In this document: positions 1 to 7,923 of the stretch, in pieces
Layout: the number at the start of each line of letters is the position of its first letter
Position numbering within the stretch: the stretch's first letter is position 1
Source of the DNA: Actinobacteria bacterium UBA4426
GTDB lineage: Bacteria > Actinomycetota > Actinomycetes > S36-B12
Assembly: GCA_002390705.1 (NCBI GenBank)
Contig: DGQA01000007.1
Span: forward strand, 1 to 64,000
Length of the DNA stretch: 64,000 bases
Reading direction: 5' to 3'
Notes under the pieces: model-generated
The model's input: the letters and a program-made list of their open reading frames with translations, nothing else
The model's database searches: none
Told to the model about the DNA's origin: nothing
Made by a program: the position numbers and the translations under genes

Positions 1-48
1 CGTGATGTTTTGGGAAACGCAGCCAGAGTGCTTTTTGTGAGGGGCTAG
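1..48 (+). CDS. C-terminal end of a gene entering from the left edge
   Basis: Frame 1 is open from the first base to a TAG at 46-48 and encodes RDVLGNAARVLFVRG. The stretch resembles the closing 'ilggNAarlf' helix of metal-dependent amidohydrolases, but fifteen residues cannot prove this. A C5-GGT-G5 hairpin at 50-62 directly follows the stop and could be a weak transcription end, although it has no T-run. The next credible gene begins only at 291, so the stop probably ends the upstream transcription unit. Confidence 0.3.
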   Translation, partial: RDVLGNAARVLFVRG

Positions 49-79
49 ACCCCCGGTGGGGGGCAACCGGCGGAGTTAT

Positions 80-133
80 CCGCAGTGTTTGCCCCGCGTC
101 CAGACCCCACACAGCTCCGCAGTGTTTGCCCCG
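80..133. repeat. 17-bp direct repeat in intergenic DNA
   Basis: CCGCAGTGTTTGCCCCG occurs exactly at 80-96 and again at 117-133, starts 37 bases apart. The stretch 49-290 holds this repeat, the hairpin at 50-62 and the leader of the next gene; I see no gene in it. An iterated regulator site is possible, and so is a small chance duplication. Confidence 0.6.
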
Positions 134-290
134 GAGCCGGTCATTGATTCTGCTCATGGTCCAAACGCACTCGTAATGTGTAGGTGCTCTCGTGTAGACC
201 GTTTGTATTGCCCCTTACGACAGTCCGTGCACTCGGTGTGGATGTCGATACGACTGGTCAGCAGAAGGAATAGTGTGAAAGGATATCGTT

Positions 291-794
291 ATGGGAGAGC
301 AAGGCATCCGCCATCACATGGAGTCCGTCACGGTCAATGCGTCGGCTGAGGCACTTTATGATCTTGTTTCCGACATCACCCGCACCGGCGAGTGGAGCCC
401 GATCTGCACTTCATGCTGGTGGGACGACGAGGCCACTGCCGGTCAGATTGGTGCTAAGTTTACCGGGCGCAACGAGCTTCCGCACCGGACCTGGGAGAGT
501 CGCTCGCAGGTGGTGGTTGCCGAACGCGGGCAAGAATTTGCCTGGGAGGTGGGCGACAGCTTTGTACGTTGGGGCTACATCCTTACTCCGGCGGAAACCG
601 GGACGACTCTCAGTGAGACTTGGCATTTTCTTCCAGGTGGGATCGCCATGTTCGAGGAGCAGTACGGGAACAACGCCCATGTTCAGATCGCCGAACGCAC
701 CCAGCAGGCGCTCGACGGCATACCGGTAACGCTCGCGGCAATTAAGCGTATAGCGGAGTCCGTTGATGAAAATCAGGTAACACGGCCACTTTGA
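291..794 (+). CDS. SRPBCC-family protein (polyketide cyclase/START-like fold)
   Basis: A 167-residue cytosolic protein of the SRPBCC helix-grip fold, a family that binds hydrophobic ligands in a deep pocket. The opening follows the family pattern: an amphipathic strand (VTVNASAEALYDLVSDITR) and then the GEWSP turn, followed by strands and a long C-terminal helix from about residue 125. No catalytic residues identify a substrate. The ATG at 291 has AAAGGA about eight bases upstream. It stands alone between the repeat region and the convergent GNAT gene. Family assignment is firm; function is unknown. Confidence 0.8.
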   Translation: MGEQGIRHHMESVTVNASAEALYDLVSDITRTGEWSPICTSCWWDDEATAGQIGAKFTGRNELPHRTWESRSQVVVAERGQEFAWEVGDSFVRWGYILTPAETGTTLSETWHFLPGGIAMFEEQYGNNAHVQIAERTQQALDGIPVTLAAIKRIAESVDENQVTRPL

Positions 795-876
795 GGGCGA
801 GATGGTCATCCTGCAAGTGGCTCAGGAAAGAATTACGGTAAGGATCCCCTGAATTCGTGGTCAATGTCGGTTCCAT

Positions 877-1821
877 TTAGTGGAGCACGCGATACCGGTC
901 GCGGTGGTGCAGTCTGAAGCCGAGTGATGCGCACAGTGATACTGCGGGGGAGTTACTTGAGTCGACTTGGAGTGTGAGTTGGTCGCATCCTTGTACACGT
1001 GACACATTTGCTAACTCGCACATGAGTATTCGACCAAGGCCACGACCCCGGTATTGCGGGTGAACGTATAAGCGAGTGAGTACGCCCCAACTGCCAGTGA
1101 ATGCAATGCGCCCGGTGGCTACTCGTTGACCCTCGAGAAGGACAGATAGGTAGCGTGCGCAGTAGCGGCGCATGATTTCGGCGCACGCCTTGTCACCTTG
1201 GACTTCCAACAACTCAGGAGTCGGTTCGTCTGATATTTCTACCGTGAATCTAACGTCACGTGTACTCGGTTGAATTTCGCTCGCGTTACTCACCATGAAT
1301 TGGAGATCAGCCGCAACCTGCCAGCCCTGCGTATCGAGATATTCATCCAATTTCGTGTATGCGGGAAGTGGCACCTGGATAGTTGGTTGCAGTCCGTGTC
1401 TTTGGTAGAAAGCGGCCACGTCGAGCAGGGCTTGGTCAATCTCTTTCCCGGGGTCACCGAATGGCCGGGCTCCCATGGGTAGAACTGAATTTCCCTGAAA
1501 CGTGTCGCCTACGGAGGCTCGTAGAAGCCACTTGCCGTACTCGGCAGTTACGTCGGCGGGCCATGTTGTCGAGGCCGCCGCCTCAAGTTCACGAATACGC
1601 ATGCTCAGCGGTGCGCCGAAACCGGCTTTCGCGCTGACTTTTTTGACCACGCGCCACTGGGTAATCGATTCAGGATTAAACGTTGCAAGTGAACCATCAC
1701 GCTTGCGGATCGTTCGTACGTCGTGCAGGACTCCGAGCAGTTCCTCTGTGTTGCCCTGGGAATCTCGCAATGCAATCGTCAACCGCGCGCCAATCTGTGA
1801 TGCTCCGGGGGGGCTGATCAT
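877..1821 (-). CDS. GNAT acetyltransferase with N-terminal SH3-like domain (Rv0428c type)
   Basis: 314 residues. The N-terminal ~60 residues are a small beta domain ending at 'FNPESITQWRVVKK', as in the actinobacterial Rv0428c group. The C-terminal half is a GNAT domain with the acetyl-CoA loop RGRGLG at residues 258-263, the preceding 'LYVHPQYRG' strand, and the closing 'NSPAVSLCASLGF' helix. It should transfer acetyl from acetyl-CoA to an unknown amine or protein. The ATG is preceded by no Shine-Dalgarno but by TAGAAT six bases upstream, suggesting a leaderless transcript. It is transcribed convergently toward the SRPBCC gene. Confidence 0.85.
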   Translation of the reverse strand: MISPPGASQIGARLTIALRDSQGNTEELLGVLHDVRTIRKRDGSLATFNPESITQWRVVKKVSAKAGFGAPLSMRIRELEAAASTTWPADVTAEYGKWLLRASVGDTFQGNSVLPMGARPFGDPGKEIDQALLDVAAFYQRHGLQPTIQVPLPAYTKLDEYLDTQGWQVAADLQFMVSNASEIQPSTRDVRFTVEISDEPTPELLEVQGDKACAEIMRRYCARYLSVLLEGQRVATGRIAFTGSWGVLTRLYVHPQYRGRGLGRILMCELANVSRVQGCDQLTLQVDSSNSPAVSLCASLGFRLHHRDRYRVLH

Positions 1822-1827
1822 GGCTTA

Positions 1828-1833
1828 ATTCTA
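1828..1833 (-). promoter_or_regulatory. Leaderless-type -10 box of the GNAT gene
   Basis: TAGAAT on the minus strand ends six bases before the ATG at 1821, so transcription would begin at or next to the start codon. No Shine-Dalgarno is present. Confidence 0.5.
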
Positions 1834-1861
1834 GGAAGCTTTCCGAATTTGTAAACGGCAC

Positions 1862-2026
1862 ATGATCGAAGCGAGCCGCGTCGACAAGCTTTCTGTGTTA
1901 ACCGAGGCCCTCAGTACAAGGCGGGGTGAGCTCATTCAGGTTGACACTATCCACAAAAATGTCGAGGACTTTGGAGACTTGCGTATCGAGATCGGGAACG
2001 GCGATGAGCGAATACAAATCGCATAA
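1862..2026 (+). CDS. Possible 54-residue hypothetical protein or gene remnant
   Basis: A short frame from ATG 1862 to TAA 2026 encodes 54 residues with a balanced, protein-like composition (…FGDLRIEIGNGDERIQIA at the end). It fills most of the space between the GNAT gene and the PH-domain gene. There is no clear ribosome site or -10 box, and the family is not recognised. It could be a small gene, the tail of a decayed one, or chance. Apart from it, 1834-2112 holds nothing I can name. Confidence 0.25.
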   Translation: MIEASRVDKLSVLTEALSTRRGELIQVDTIHKNVEDFGDLRIEIGNGDERIQIA

Positions 2027-2112
2027 GTACAGTGTCATACGCTAAAGCCAGTTCTGTGAACAGCTGGATATTCCCTTGGGATTGCGTAGCAGTCCTTTTA
2101 TCGAGCGGACGT

Positions 2113-2118
2113 TAGTAT
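2113..2118 (+). promoter_or_regulatory. Leaderless-type -10 box of the PH-domain operon
   Basis: TAGTAT lies five bases upstream of the ATG at 2124 with no Shine-Dalgarno between. It supports that ATG over an upstream in-frame start at 2076. Confidence 0.45.
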
Positions 2119-2123
2119 TGAGT

Positions 2124-2642
2124 ATGACAATCGCAGAATTATTTAGCGCCGGGTCCACAGACTGGCTGCGGGTGAATTCAAGACTGCGCACTTATTGGCA
2201 TACGCTCATTGCGGTCACAACTGTTCCGCTGCTGACAGTCGCGGCAATCGCCATTGCGATTTTTGAGGATGTCCCGGTGGTCCGATTTATTGGGGTCGTC
2301 AGCATCATGGTGATCATGATTTTTGCGATCTGGGCGTGGGTCTTAGCCACCCGTCGCGTTCGCTCGATTGGCTACCGTCTCGAATCACGCGAGTTAAAAG
2401 TGAGTAGCGGAATCATGTTTAGGCGAGTGGTGAGCGTCCCATTTGCTCGAATGCAACTAGTTGAGGTGAGTGCTGGCCCACTGGAAAGAGCATTTTCTTT
2501 AGCAAGTGTGCAACTGCACACAGCCTCTGCATCAACGGACGCAACAATCCCCGGACTTGATCCTGAGCGCGCTGCCGAGATTCGCGATGCTCTTGCTGTG
2601 CACAGTGCTACTCCAGCTGCGGCAACTACCGCGGGCCTCTGA
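2124..2642 (+). CDS. Bacterial PH-domain (bPH2, DUF304) membrane protein, YdbS-like
   Basis: 172 residues. Two hydrophobic helices (about residues 28-75) are followed by a bPH2 domain with the family's 'RRVRSIGYRLESRELKVSSG' strand pattern and the 'PFARMQLVEVSAGPLERAFSLASVQLHTAS' core. It sits 21 bases before a larger protein with the same domain, the arrangement of ydbS-ydbT in Bacillus. The pair probably forms an inner-membrane complex; in Bacillus the homologues affect resistance to bacteriocins of other strains, but the role here is unknown. The start is chosen from the -10 box and from conservation beginning at MTIAELF. Confidence 0.8.
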   Translation: MTIAELFSAGSTDWLRVNSRLRTYWHTLIAVTTVPLLTVAAIAIAIFEDVPVVRFIGVVSIMVIMIFAIWAWVLATRRVRSIGYRLESRELKVSSGIMFRRVVSVPFARMQLVEVSAGPLERAFSLASVQLHTASASTDATIPGLDPERAAEIRDALAVHSATPAAATTAGL

Positions 2643-2663
2643 GGAATCGATTAGTGAACATCA

Positions 2664-3938
2664 ATGTCCGATAATTTTTCACGTCCGCAGCACACGGCTC
2701 CGTTGACGCCGATTCTTCAGTTAGTCAATGGCTCACCAATCGTGCTTGTGGCCTTTTTTGCAGTTGGCTTGAGCTGGTTGTTCCTACTAATAGGTGTTAT
2801 TTTTCTTGTTGTTGGCGGGCTTGGTTATTGGGCTTCGTGGCGCAAGAATTTTTTTTGGATTAATGAAAAAGGTGAGCTTGAGGCTAGGTCCGGTATTTTT
2901 TTCAGACGTTCCAGACAGTTGCGGATCTCCAGGCTCCAGTCCGTTGACATCTTGCGTCCGCCTGTTGCCAGACTGCTGGGGTACTCCAGTCTCAAAGTGG
3001 AGGTTGCCGGCAGCGGAGACTCGCGCGTGATCTTGTCGTACTTGAGTGTTGGGAAAGCTCAAGAGTTACGGTCTGAGATTTTGAGTGTGGCAAAAGAGGA
3101 ACAAGCATTCACTCAATCAGCGGAGCGTGAAAATCATTGGCAGTGGCGGGTCCCGAATGGTCGACTTGTGGCTTCGATGGTCCTCACCACGTCGACCTTC
3201 TTTGTCATTGTTGTAGCAGTTGCATCCGCTGTAATCGCTCTGCGGGTAAGTGGGCTGGTCGCTCTCGCTTTAGCGGTGGGTGGCTCCGCCGCTAGCTTGG
3301 CTGGGATTACATCCCTATTTAATTTTTCAGTAGGTAGAAATGAACGTGGCATCGCGATTTCGCATGGATTTTTTACCACAGCTCACTACACGGTGTCTCC
3401 GATTCGTATTCAGGCGATTTGCTTAGTTCAGCCAATTGCCTGGCGACCTTTTGGGTGGTATCAAATCGCTATTAATGTTGCTGGTACTGAGCAGAGCGGC
3501 AAGAAGTCGGGGCCTCGTTTCTTGATCCCGGTAGTTCATGAGGACGCGCTGCCTGAGCTATTTCGCGAGTTGCTTCCCTCCTGGAATCTAGAAAAAGAAG
3601 ATGAGTGGCTCGCATCCGCTACAAGTTCTCGTTGGCGTTTCCCTTGGCAGGCAGCTCGTCTCGCGGTGAGTGTGACACCAAACCTTTTTATGGTCAGGAG
3701 TGGAGCGCTTACCCGGCGACTCAGCGCCGCGCCACATGAGCGCATCCAGTCAATTCGAATCACACAAGGTCCATGGGAGCGAAAACTGGGGATTTCGAGG
3801 TTGCACGCTGATTCGGTTCCAGGCCCGGTGCGTTTAAATGGTCGTGGTTTGGGCAGCAGCGTCGCAGTTCACACTGCGCTGGAAGAACTTGACCGGATGT
3901 TCACAGCGCGAGAGTCTCAAAGAAGTGAGCAGTGGTAA
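2664..3938 (+). CDS. Multi-domain bPH2 membrane protein, YdbT-like
   Basis: 424 residues with paired membrane helices near residues 24-58 and 168-220, alternating with bPH2 domains. The domains show the repeated 'RSGIFFRRSRQLRISRLQSVDI' and 'RSGALTRRLSAAPHERIQSIRI' type strands. The likely product is a membrane partner of the preceding YdbS-like protein. The gene is co-transcribed with it across a 21-base gap without an obvious ribosome site. An unusually AT-rich stretch near 2800-2880 encodes the first helix pair. Family assignment is good; no enzymatic motif is visible. Confidence 0.8.
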   Translation: MSDNFSRPQHTAPLTPILQLVNGSPIVLVAFFAVGLSWLFLLIGVIFLVVGGLGYWASWRKNFFWINEKGELEARSGIFFRRSRQLRISRLQSVDILRPPVARLLGYSSLKVEVAGSGDSRVILSYLSVGKAQELRSEILSVAKEEQAFTQSAERENHWQWRVPNGRLVASMVLTTSTFFVIVVAVASAVIALRVSGLVALALAVGGSAASLAGITSLFNFSVGRNERGIAISHGFFTTAHYTVSPIRIQAICLVQPIAWRPFGWYQIAINVAGTEQSGKKSGPRFLIPVVHEDALPELFRELLPSWNLEKEDEWLASATSSRWRFPWQAARLAVSVTPNLFMVRSGALTRRLSAAPHERIQSIRITQGPWERKLGISRLHADSVPGPVRLNGRGLGSSVAVHTALEELDRMFTARESQRSEQW

Positions 3939-4100
3939 AAATTTCGCAGGTTGATCATCCATTGTGATTCATACGTTGATGTAATTTGTCAATTCCGGTC
4001 TCATGCGATTATGTAAAAGTTCTGTGACCAACTTTGGAACCTGGCGTCAGCTTGCCGCGTCTTAGCCCTGACAACTTGACCAGGCTAAGAGGAGTAAGAA

Positions 4101-5624
4101 ATGAAACTAGCTAGGAAGATAGCGACCCTGACGGTTACATCCGGATTGGCAATTGGAAGTTTTGCTCTGGCAACTCCAGTATCTGCCCACGGTTATATGG
4201 ATGGACCTAAGTCTCGAGCTTTGCTCTGTAAAGAGGGCGCGAATCTGAACTGCGGTTCTGTAGTTTATGAACCGCAGAGCCTTGAGTACCTTAAAGGTTT
4301 TCCCCAGTCTGGCCCTGCGGATGGAAAGATTGCTTCCGCAAACGGTCAGTTCGGTGGCTTTCTTGATCAACAGTCGAGCGTTCGGTGGGCAAAGACAGAC
4401 ATCACGTCTGGCCCACTACTCATGGACTGGACCTACACGGCCCCTCACTCAACTGACGGCTGGTCCTATTACATGACTAAGCCGGGCTGGGATCAAAATG
4501 CGCCACTGGAACGTTCTGGATTCGAAAAAATCGCGACAGTCACCCACGACGGATCAAAAGCCTTCACCAATCCAGATCACGTGATTGACATTCCAGCAAA
4601 CCGCAACGGATACCACGTGATCCTCGCTGTGTGGGATATCGCTGACACGGTTAATGCTTTCTACAACGTTATTGATGTCAACGTGAACGGCGCAGGCGAA
4701 GACGTTGTTGCGCCAAATGCCCCCACCAATCTCATTGCTGCAGAGAAAGTTGAAGGCGGCGTAGACTTGACATGGATCGATGCAAATAGTGATCGCAGCG
4801 ATGTCACCTATGCGGTTGCGCGCGATGGGGAACAGGTGGGAAAGACCAGTGGAACGAGCTTCACGGACTGGGAAGTAGTTCCCGGAGACACCTATCAGTA
4901 CACAGTCACGGCCAGTGATGTTCAAGGAAACCGGTCGACACAGTCAGCAACCGTTACCGTCACACTTGCCCAGAACGTCGATTCAGATGTGACTGCACCA
5001 ACAGTGCCGAGCAACCTTCACACAATGCAAGTGACTGCAACAGAGGTGAAGCTGATGTGGGGCGAGTCATTTGATGCCTCAGGCGCAGTTACCTACAATG
5101 TTTATCGTGATGGCTACTTGCGTGGCTCCACTGAAATGACAGTATGGAGAGACACTTCGGTTATTGCCGGCACCGCTTACCAGTATGTTGTGAAAGCTGC
5201 TGATTCTTCGAGCAACGAGTCGGGGTCAAGCAATGTCTTAAATGCGAGCACGCTGGCTCCACCAGCACCAGCACCGGCACCAGAGTCAGGTGGAAATTGG
5301 AACTCTTCCGCGGCTTACCAAGCGGGAGATATTGTGACATTTAATCGAACCACTTATCGTGCTGTGCAGTCGTACCAAGGCGTTGGTGACCCAAACTGGA
5401 TTAAAGCTCTCTCCCTATGGACCCCGGTAGCTGACGTGGCTTCAGAGCCCGAGTTCACGCCGGCACCAGTTCCTGTTCCATTCGCACAATGGAGCGCTAC
5501 TGGTAGTTACCAGGCTGGTGACCGTGTTGTGAGCAACGGTGTAACTTTTGAAGCCGTTCAGTCGTACCAGGGCGTTGGTGACCCAAACTGGATTAATGCG
5601 CTCTCCCTCTGGAAAAAGATCTGA
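4101..5624 (+). CDS. Secreted AA10 lytic polysaccharide monooxygenase with two FnIII and two CBM5/12 modules
   Basis: 507 residues. The signal peptide ends ...PVSA|HGYM, so mature cleavage exposes His30, the first histidine-brace ligand. The second copper ligand is His116 (TAPHSTDGW), and the axial aromatic is Phe187 (NAFYN). The AA10 domain spans about 30-197, FnIII modules about 204-292 and 300-385, and chitin-binding CBM5/12 modules 399-443 and 464-507. It should oxidatively cleave chitin (cellulose is possible) outside the cell using copper and H2O2 or O2. The start has GAGGAG nine bases upstream and a strong terminator follows, so it is monocistronic. No chitinase neighbours it. Confidence 0.93.
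   Translation: MKLARKIATLTVTSGLAIGSFALATPVSAHGYMDGPKSRALLCKEGANLNCGSVVYEPQSLEYLKGFPQSGPADGKIASANGQFGGFLDQQSSVRWAKTDITSGPLLMDWTYTAPHSTDGWSYYMTKPGWDQNAPLERSGFEKIATVTHDGSKAFTNPDHVIDIPANRNGYHVILAVWDIADTVNAFYNVIDVNVNGAGEDVVAPNAPTNLIAAEKVEGGVDLTWIDANSDRSDVTYAVARDGEQVGKTSGTSFTDWEVVPGDTYQYTVTASDVQGNRSTQSATVTVTLAQNVDSDVTAPTVPSNLHTMQVTATEVKLMWGESFDASGAVTYNVYRDGYLRGSTEMTVWRDTSVIAGTAYQYVVKAADSSSNESGSSNVLNASTLAPPAPAPAPESGGNWNSSAAYQAGDIVTFNRTTYRAVQSYQGVGDPNWIKALSLWTPVADVASEPEFTPAPVPVPFAQWSATGSYQAGDRVVSNGVTFEAVQSYQGVGDPNWINALSLWKKI
5367..5612 (+). repeat. Near-identical 54-bp direct repeat inside the LPMO gene
   Basis: Bases 5367-5420 and 5559-5612 match at 50 of 54 positions by my count and encode the core of the two CBM5/12 modules (QSYQGVGDPNWI...LSLW). 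Identity at the DNA level, including codon choice, points to a recent internal duplication or gene conversion. Confidence 0.85.
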
Positions 5625-5638
5625 AGATCCACTACAGG

Positions 5639-5673
5639 AAGTGGCCCCGCAAAAGCGGGGCCACTTAGTTTTT
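5639..5673 (+). terminator. Rho-independent terminator after the LPMO gene
   Basis: A perfect 12-bp stem (AAGTGGCCCCGC / GCGGGGCCACTT) with an AAAA loop is followed by AGTTTTT. It lies 14 bases after the LPMO stop. The following 5674-5815 holds nothing I can name. Confidence 0.92.
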
Positions 5674-5815
5674 ACAGATTCAGCGGGTTCATAGAAGACC
5701 ACGACCTACGTGGCACGGCAGCGTCAGATCGATCAAGGTGCGCAGACCCTGCGAAGTGGTCTCACGACAGCACTGGGGGGCTCCGCCAGACATGCCTGCC
5801 CCACGGGAGCTGCCA

Positions 5816-6577
5816 CTAGCCGAGAATTCCTATTTTGAAGCTTGCAAGTCGTGCTTCAGGGGCTCCTTGGCCACCATGTTTATTCGTAAATGCTGCAGTC
5901 GCGTTAACCCCGCAGATTGACTCAATGGGACCACTGCCGCCTGGGTGTGCGCTGATCCATTGGGTGAGGTCATAAATACTGCCATTGACAATTGCCCAAC
6001 AATCATTTGCAGAGTTATGTCCGGCAACTGCCGCCGCAGTGATGGCAGGCTCAGAGGTCTCGGCAGGCTCAGAAGTGACCTCGGGATCGACCGTGCTGTG
6101 CGACTTTTCTGGGTCTGCGGTCATTGAGATGGTGGAGGATCTTGCGCTGTCCTCCCACACTTGTGTGGCTCCCGAGTCACCCGCAAGAACCGTTGATATT
6201 ACTGCCGCGAGTGAAATAAGTACCACTAGGCTTCCGGTCACAGTTCGGACCATTGATTTTGGTTTTGTATCAAGCCAGAGCCACAAGGCACTAATGAGCG
6301 TGAGTGCGATGGCCAAGTAAAAAGTGCGGTTACCCCAGTCATGATGCTCATCCGTCACACCGCGGCTTTGTTGCAGAGCGGCCCCGCTTTCTTTTGCAAT
6401 AAAGGCCCCGACTAGGGAAATAAGTACCCCTGAGGCGACAAAATACTTCTGGACTTTGCCACGAAACTGTGGGATCACAACCAGGGCGATCATGCCGATT
6501 GCGCTGAGGGGAAGCAGGACCACAACGATGTGGATGAAAAGGGGATGAGCTGGCAGGCCGTTAACGGTGTCGAACAT
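5816..6577 (-). CDS. DUF2231 membrane protein fused to a cytochrome b5-like domain
   Basis: 253 residues. The N-terminal half has four hydrophobic helices (about 12-34, 46-62, 86-101, 112-131) with the DUF2231 start 'LPAHPLFIHIVVVLLPLS'. An acidic Ser/Pro linker (about 133-185) leads to a C-terminal b5-like domain (187-253) with HPGG at 211-214 (His211) and a second candidate heme ligand His234. Cys193 and Cys222 match a cysteine pair in the neighbouring secreted b5 protein. The likely role is a membrane-bound heme electron carrier facing outward. Its ATG overlaps the upstream stop (ATGA), so the two are translationally coupled. Confidence 0.8.
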   Translation of the reverse strand: MFDTVNGLPAHPLFIHIVVVLLPLSAIGMIALVVIPQFRGKVQKYFVASGVLISLVGAFIAKESGAALQQSRGVTDEHHDWGNRTFYLAIALTLISALWLWLDTKPKSMVRTVTGSLVVLISLAAVISTVLAGDSGATQVWEDSARSSTISMTADPEKSHSTVDPEVTSEPAETSEPAITAAAVAGHNSANDCWAIVNGSIYDLTQWISAHPGGSGPIESICGVNATAAFTNKHGGQGAPEARLASFKIGILG

Positions 6578-6918
6578 CAGCCCTTCTTCTTTTTCTTGAC
6601 TACCCCAATTTGGTACTTAGCCAAGTTAAAGGCGGGGGCTGCAGCACTAGCGTGTTGGGCGTTAAAGCGTTTTGAGCCGTTCTTTCCACACGTCGCAATG
6701 ATGCGACTGGAACCACCCGGATGCTTACTGATCCAGCCCGTGAGGTTGTACACCTTTTTGTTCACGATAGTCCAGCAGTCGGCGGACGTGTTGTGTTTTT
6801 TAACTTGTTTGACCTTGATCTGTTTAATGGCGTTGGGATTTGCATTGATGGCGGTTGGGGCAATAAAACCGACGGGAATGAAAAGCGTAATGACCAATGC
6901 GACGAGTTTGGATTTCAC
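6577..6918 (-). CDS. Secreted cytochrome b5-like heme-binding protein
   Basis: 113 residues: a signal peptide (about 1-26, cleavage near INA|NP) and then a compact b5-like domain. HPGG at 66-69 gives heme ligand His66, with His89 as the probable second ligand. Cys48 and Cys77 are positioned as in the neighbouring fusion protein and could form a disulfide outside the cell. The tail is lysine-rich (KKKKKG). Start is GTG 6918, six bases after a near-consensus -10 box. It is the first gene of a two-gene operon with the DUF2231-b5 fusion; the two probably exchange electrons. Confidence 0.78.
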   Translation of the reverse strand: MKSKLVALVITLFIPVGFIAPTAINANPNAIKQIKVKQVKKHNTSADCWTIVNKKVYNLTGWISKHPGGSSRIIATCGKNGSKRFNAQHASAAAPAFNLAKYQIGVVKKKKKG

Positions 6919-6924
6919 GTGGGG

Positions 6925-6930
6925 ATAATG
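6925..6930 (-). promoter_or_regulatory. Leaderless-type -10 box of the b5 operon (imperfect)
   Basis: CATTAT on the minus strand is six bases from GTG 6918, the same spacing as at other leaderless heads in this window; the first base deviates from TANNNT. Confidence 0.35.
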
Positions 6931-7023
6931 CCACCCTTTTCACGCGTTGTCCAACGCAAGTTCAAAATCGAGTAACTACAAGGTTCCTTCTTCGGCAACT
7001 TCAACTCGCGACCCACCGAAGTG

Positions 7024-7893
7024 CTAACTGTGCGGAGCCCCCAGTGCTTCAATGAGACGGCTTCGCAGGGTTTGCGCACCTTCGGCGATCTGACGCTGTC
7101 GTGCCACGTAGGTCGCGCGACCAGTTTTTTCTTCCATTTTTATGGAAACATAACCGTATCTACTGAGGTCATAAGGGCTCGCTTGCATGTCCAGCGCTCG
7201 CGCATCTCGCGCCAGTTCAAAACTGTCGAGGACCAAAGCACCGGGAAGCATTGGTTGAAACCACATACAGTGCTTATAAAGATCCATATTCGCGTGCAGA
7301 CAGCCCGGCTGCTCGACTTCTTTTTGATTCTCGCGGGTGGGAATAATGTTTAGTTGATTTGCGTTCTGTGGTGCGGCCCCTTCGGTGAAGAATCTGAATG
7401 CATCAATATGGGTGCAACGTAGTCCGACTTCGTCAACGAGCGAATTAACCTGCTGTTGGCTCACCCGCAATGGGTCCGCATGTCGAATCTGTTGTCGATC
7501 AACTTTATACACCATGGCCCATTCATGTAACCCAAAACAGTTGAATACTTCTTCTCGTGATTGCGTGTTGATCAAAAGCTCAAGTGTTGACTCAATCCTA
7601 TTCCGGTGCTTGTCACGATAAGCAGTGTCTAGTTCAGACTGACCATCAGTGGAAACATAATTAGGTAAATCAAATTCGTGGTCGGCATCCACTTCTAATG
7701 TCACCCCAGTCCCGGGAAACCATCTCTCCAACTTCGTTGGCGTGTAGGGGTAGTACTCGAACATGAAGTCAGCAACGGGCTCTCGAGTGCCCGATTTCCT
7801 GCGCTCACGCCTACCACCGGTCAGAGCACCCGCACGGGCTTTATGTGCAGCTTGATCTTCGCGCCATTGTGATATCGAGAGCACGGAGTTCAT
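7024..7893 (-). CDS. Conserved actinobacterial protein annotated as 3-methyladenine DNA glycosylase
   Basis: 289 residues, full length for an actinobacterial family that databases commonly label '3-methyladenine DNA glycosylase'. Recognisable family blocks are 'VADFMFEYYPYTPTKLERWFPG', 'FGLHEWAMVYKV', 'RCTHIDAFRFFT', 'EQPGCLHANMDLYK' and 'ELARDARALDMQASPYDL'. I see no helix-hairpin-helix or AAG-type catalytic motif, so the base-excision label should be treated as a database convention, not as shown. It is divergent from the hypothetical gene at 7924, and the 105-base space downstream (6919-7023) is empty except for the b5 promoter. Confidence 0.7.
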   Translation of the reverse strand: MNSVLSISQWREDQAAHKARAGALTGGRRERRKSGTREPVADFMFEYYPYTPTKLERWFPGTGVTLEVDADHEFDLPNYVSTDGQSELDTAYRDKHRNRIESTLELLINTQSREEVFNCFGLHEWAMVYKVDRQQIRHADPLRVSQQQVNSLVDEVGLRCTHIDAFRFFTEGAAPQNANQLNIIPTRENQKEVEQPGCLHANMDLYKHCMWFQPMLPGALVLDSFELARDARALDMQASPYDLSRYGYVSIKMEEKTGRATYVARQRQIAEGAQTLRSRLIEALGAPHS

Positions 7894-7911
7894 GGTGAGG
7901 CATTTTGCCAG

Positions 7912-7917
7912 TACCCT
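7912..7917 (+). promoter_or_regulatory. Leaderless-type -10 box of the gene at 7924
   Basis: TACCCT ends six bases before GTG 7924; no Shine-Dalgarno. It supports the GTG start. Confidence 0.45.
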
Positions 7918-7923
7918 GTACGG

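Noticed and set aside
56..349. 97-codon frame at the left edge
   Set aside because: Overlaps the SRPBCC gene start, has an Arg/Pro/His-skewed composition typical of a GC-rich shadow frame, and no family resemblance.
6530..6928. 132-codon plus-strand frame across the b5 genes
   Set aside because: It is antisense to two genes with clear heme-domain motifs and contains runs such as FFFFL that mirror the lysine-rich tail of the other strand.
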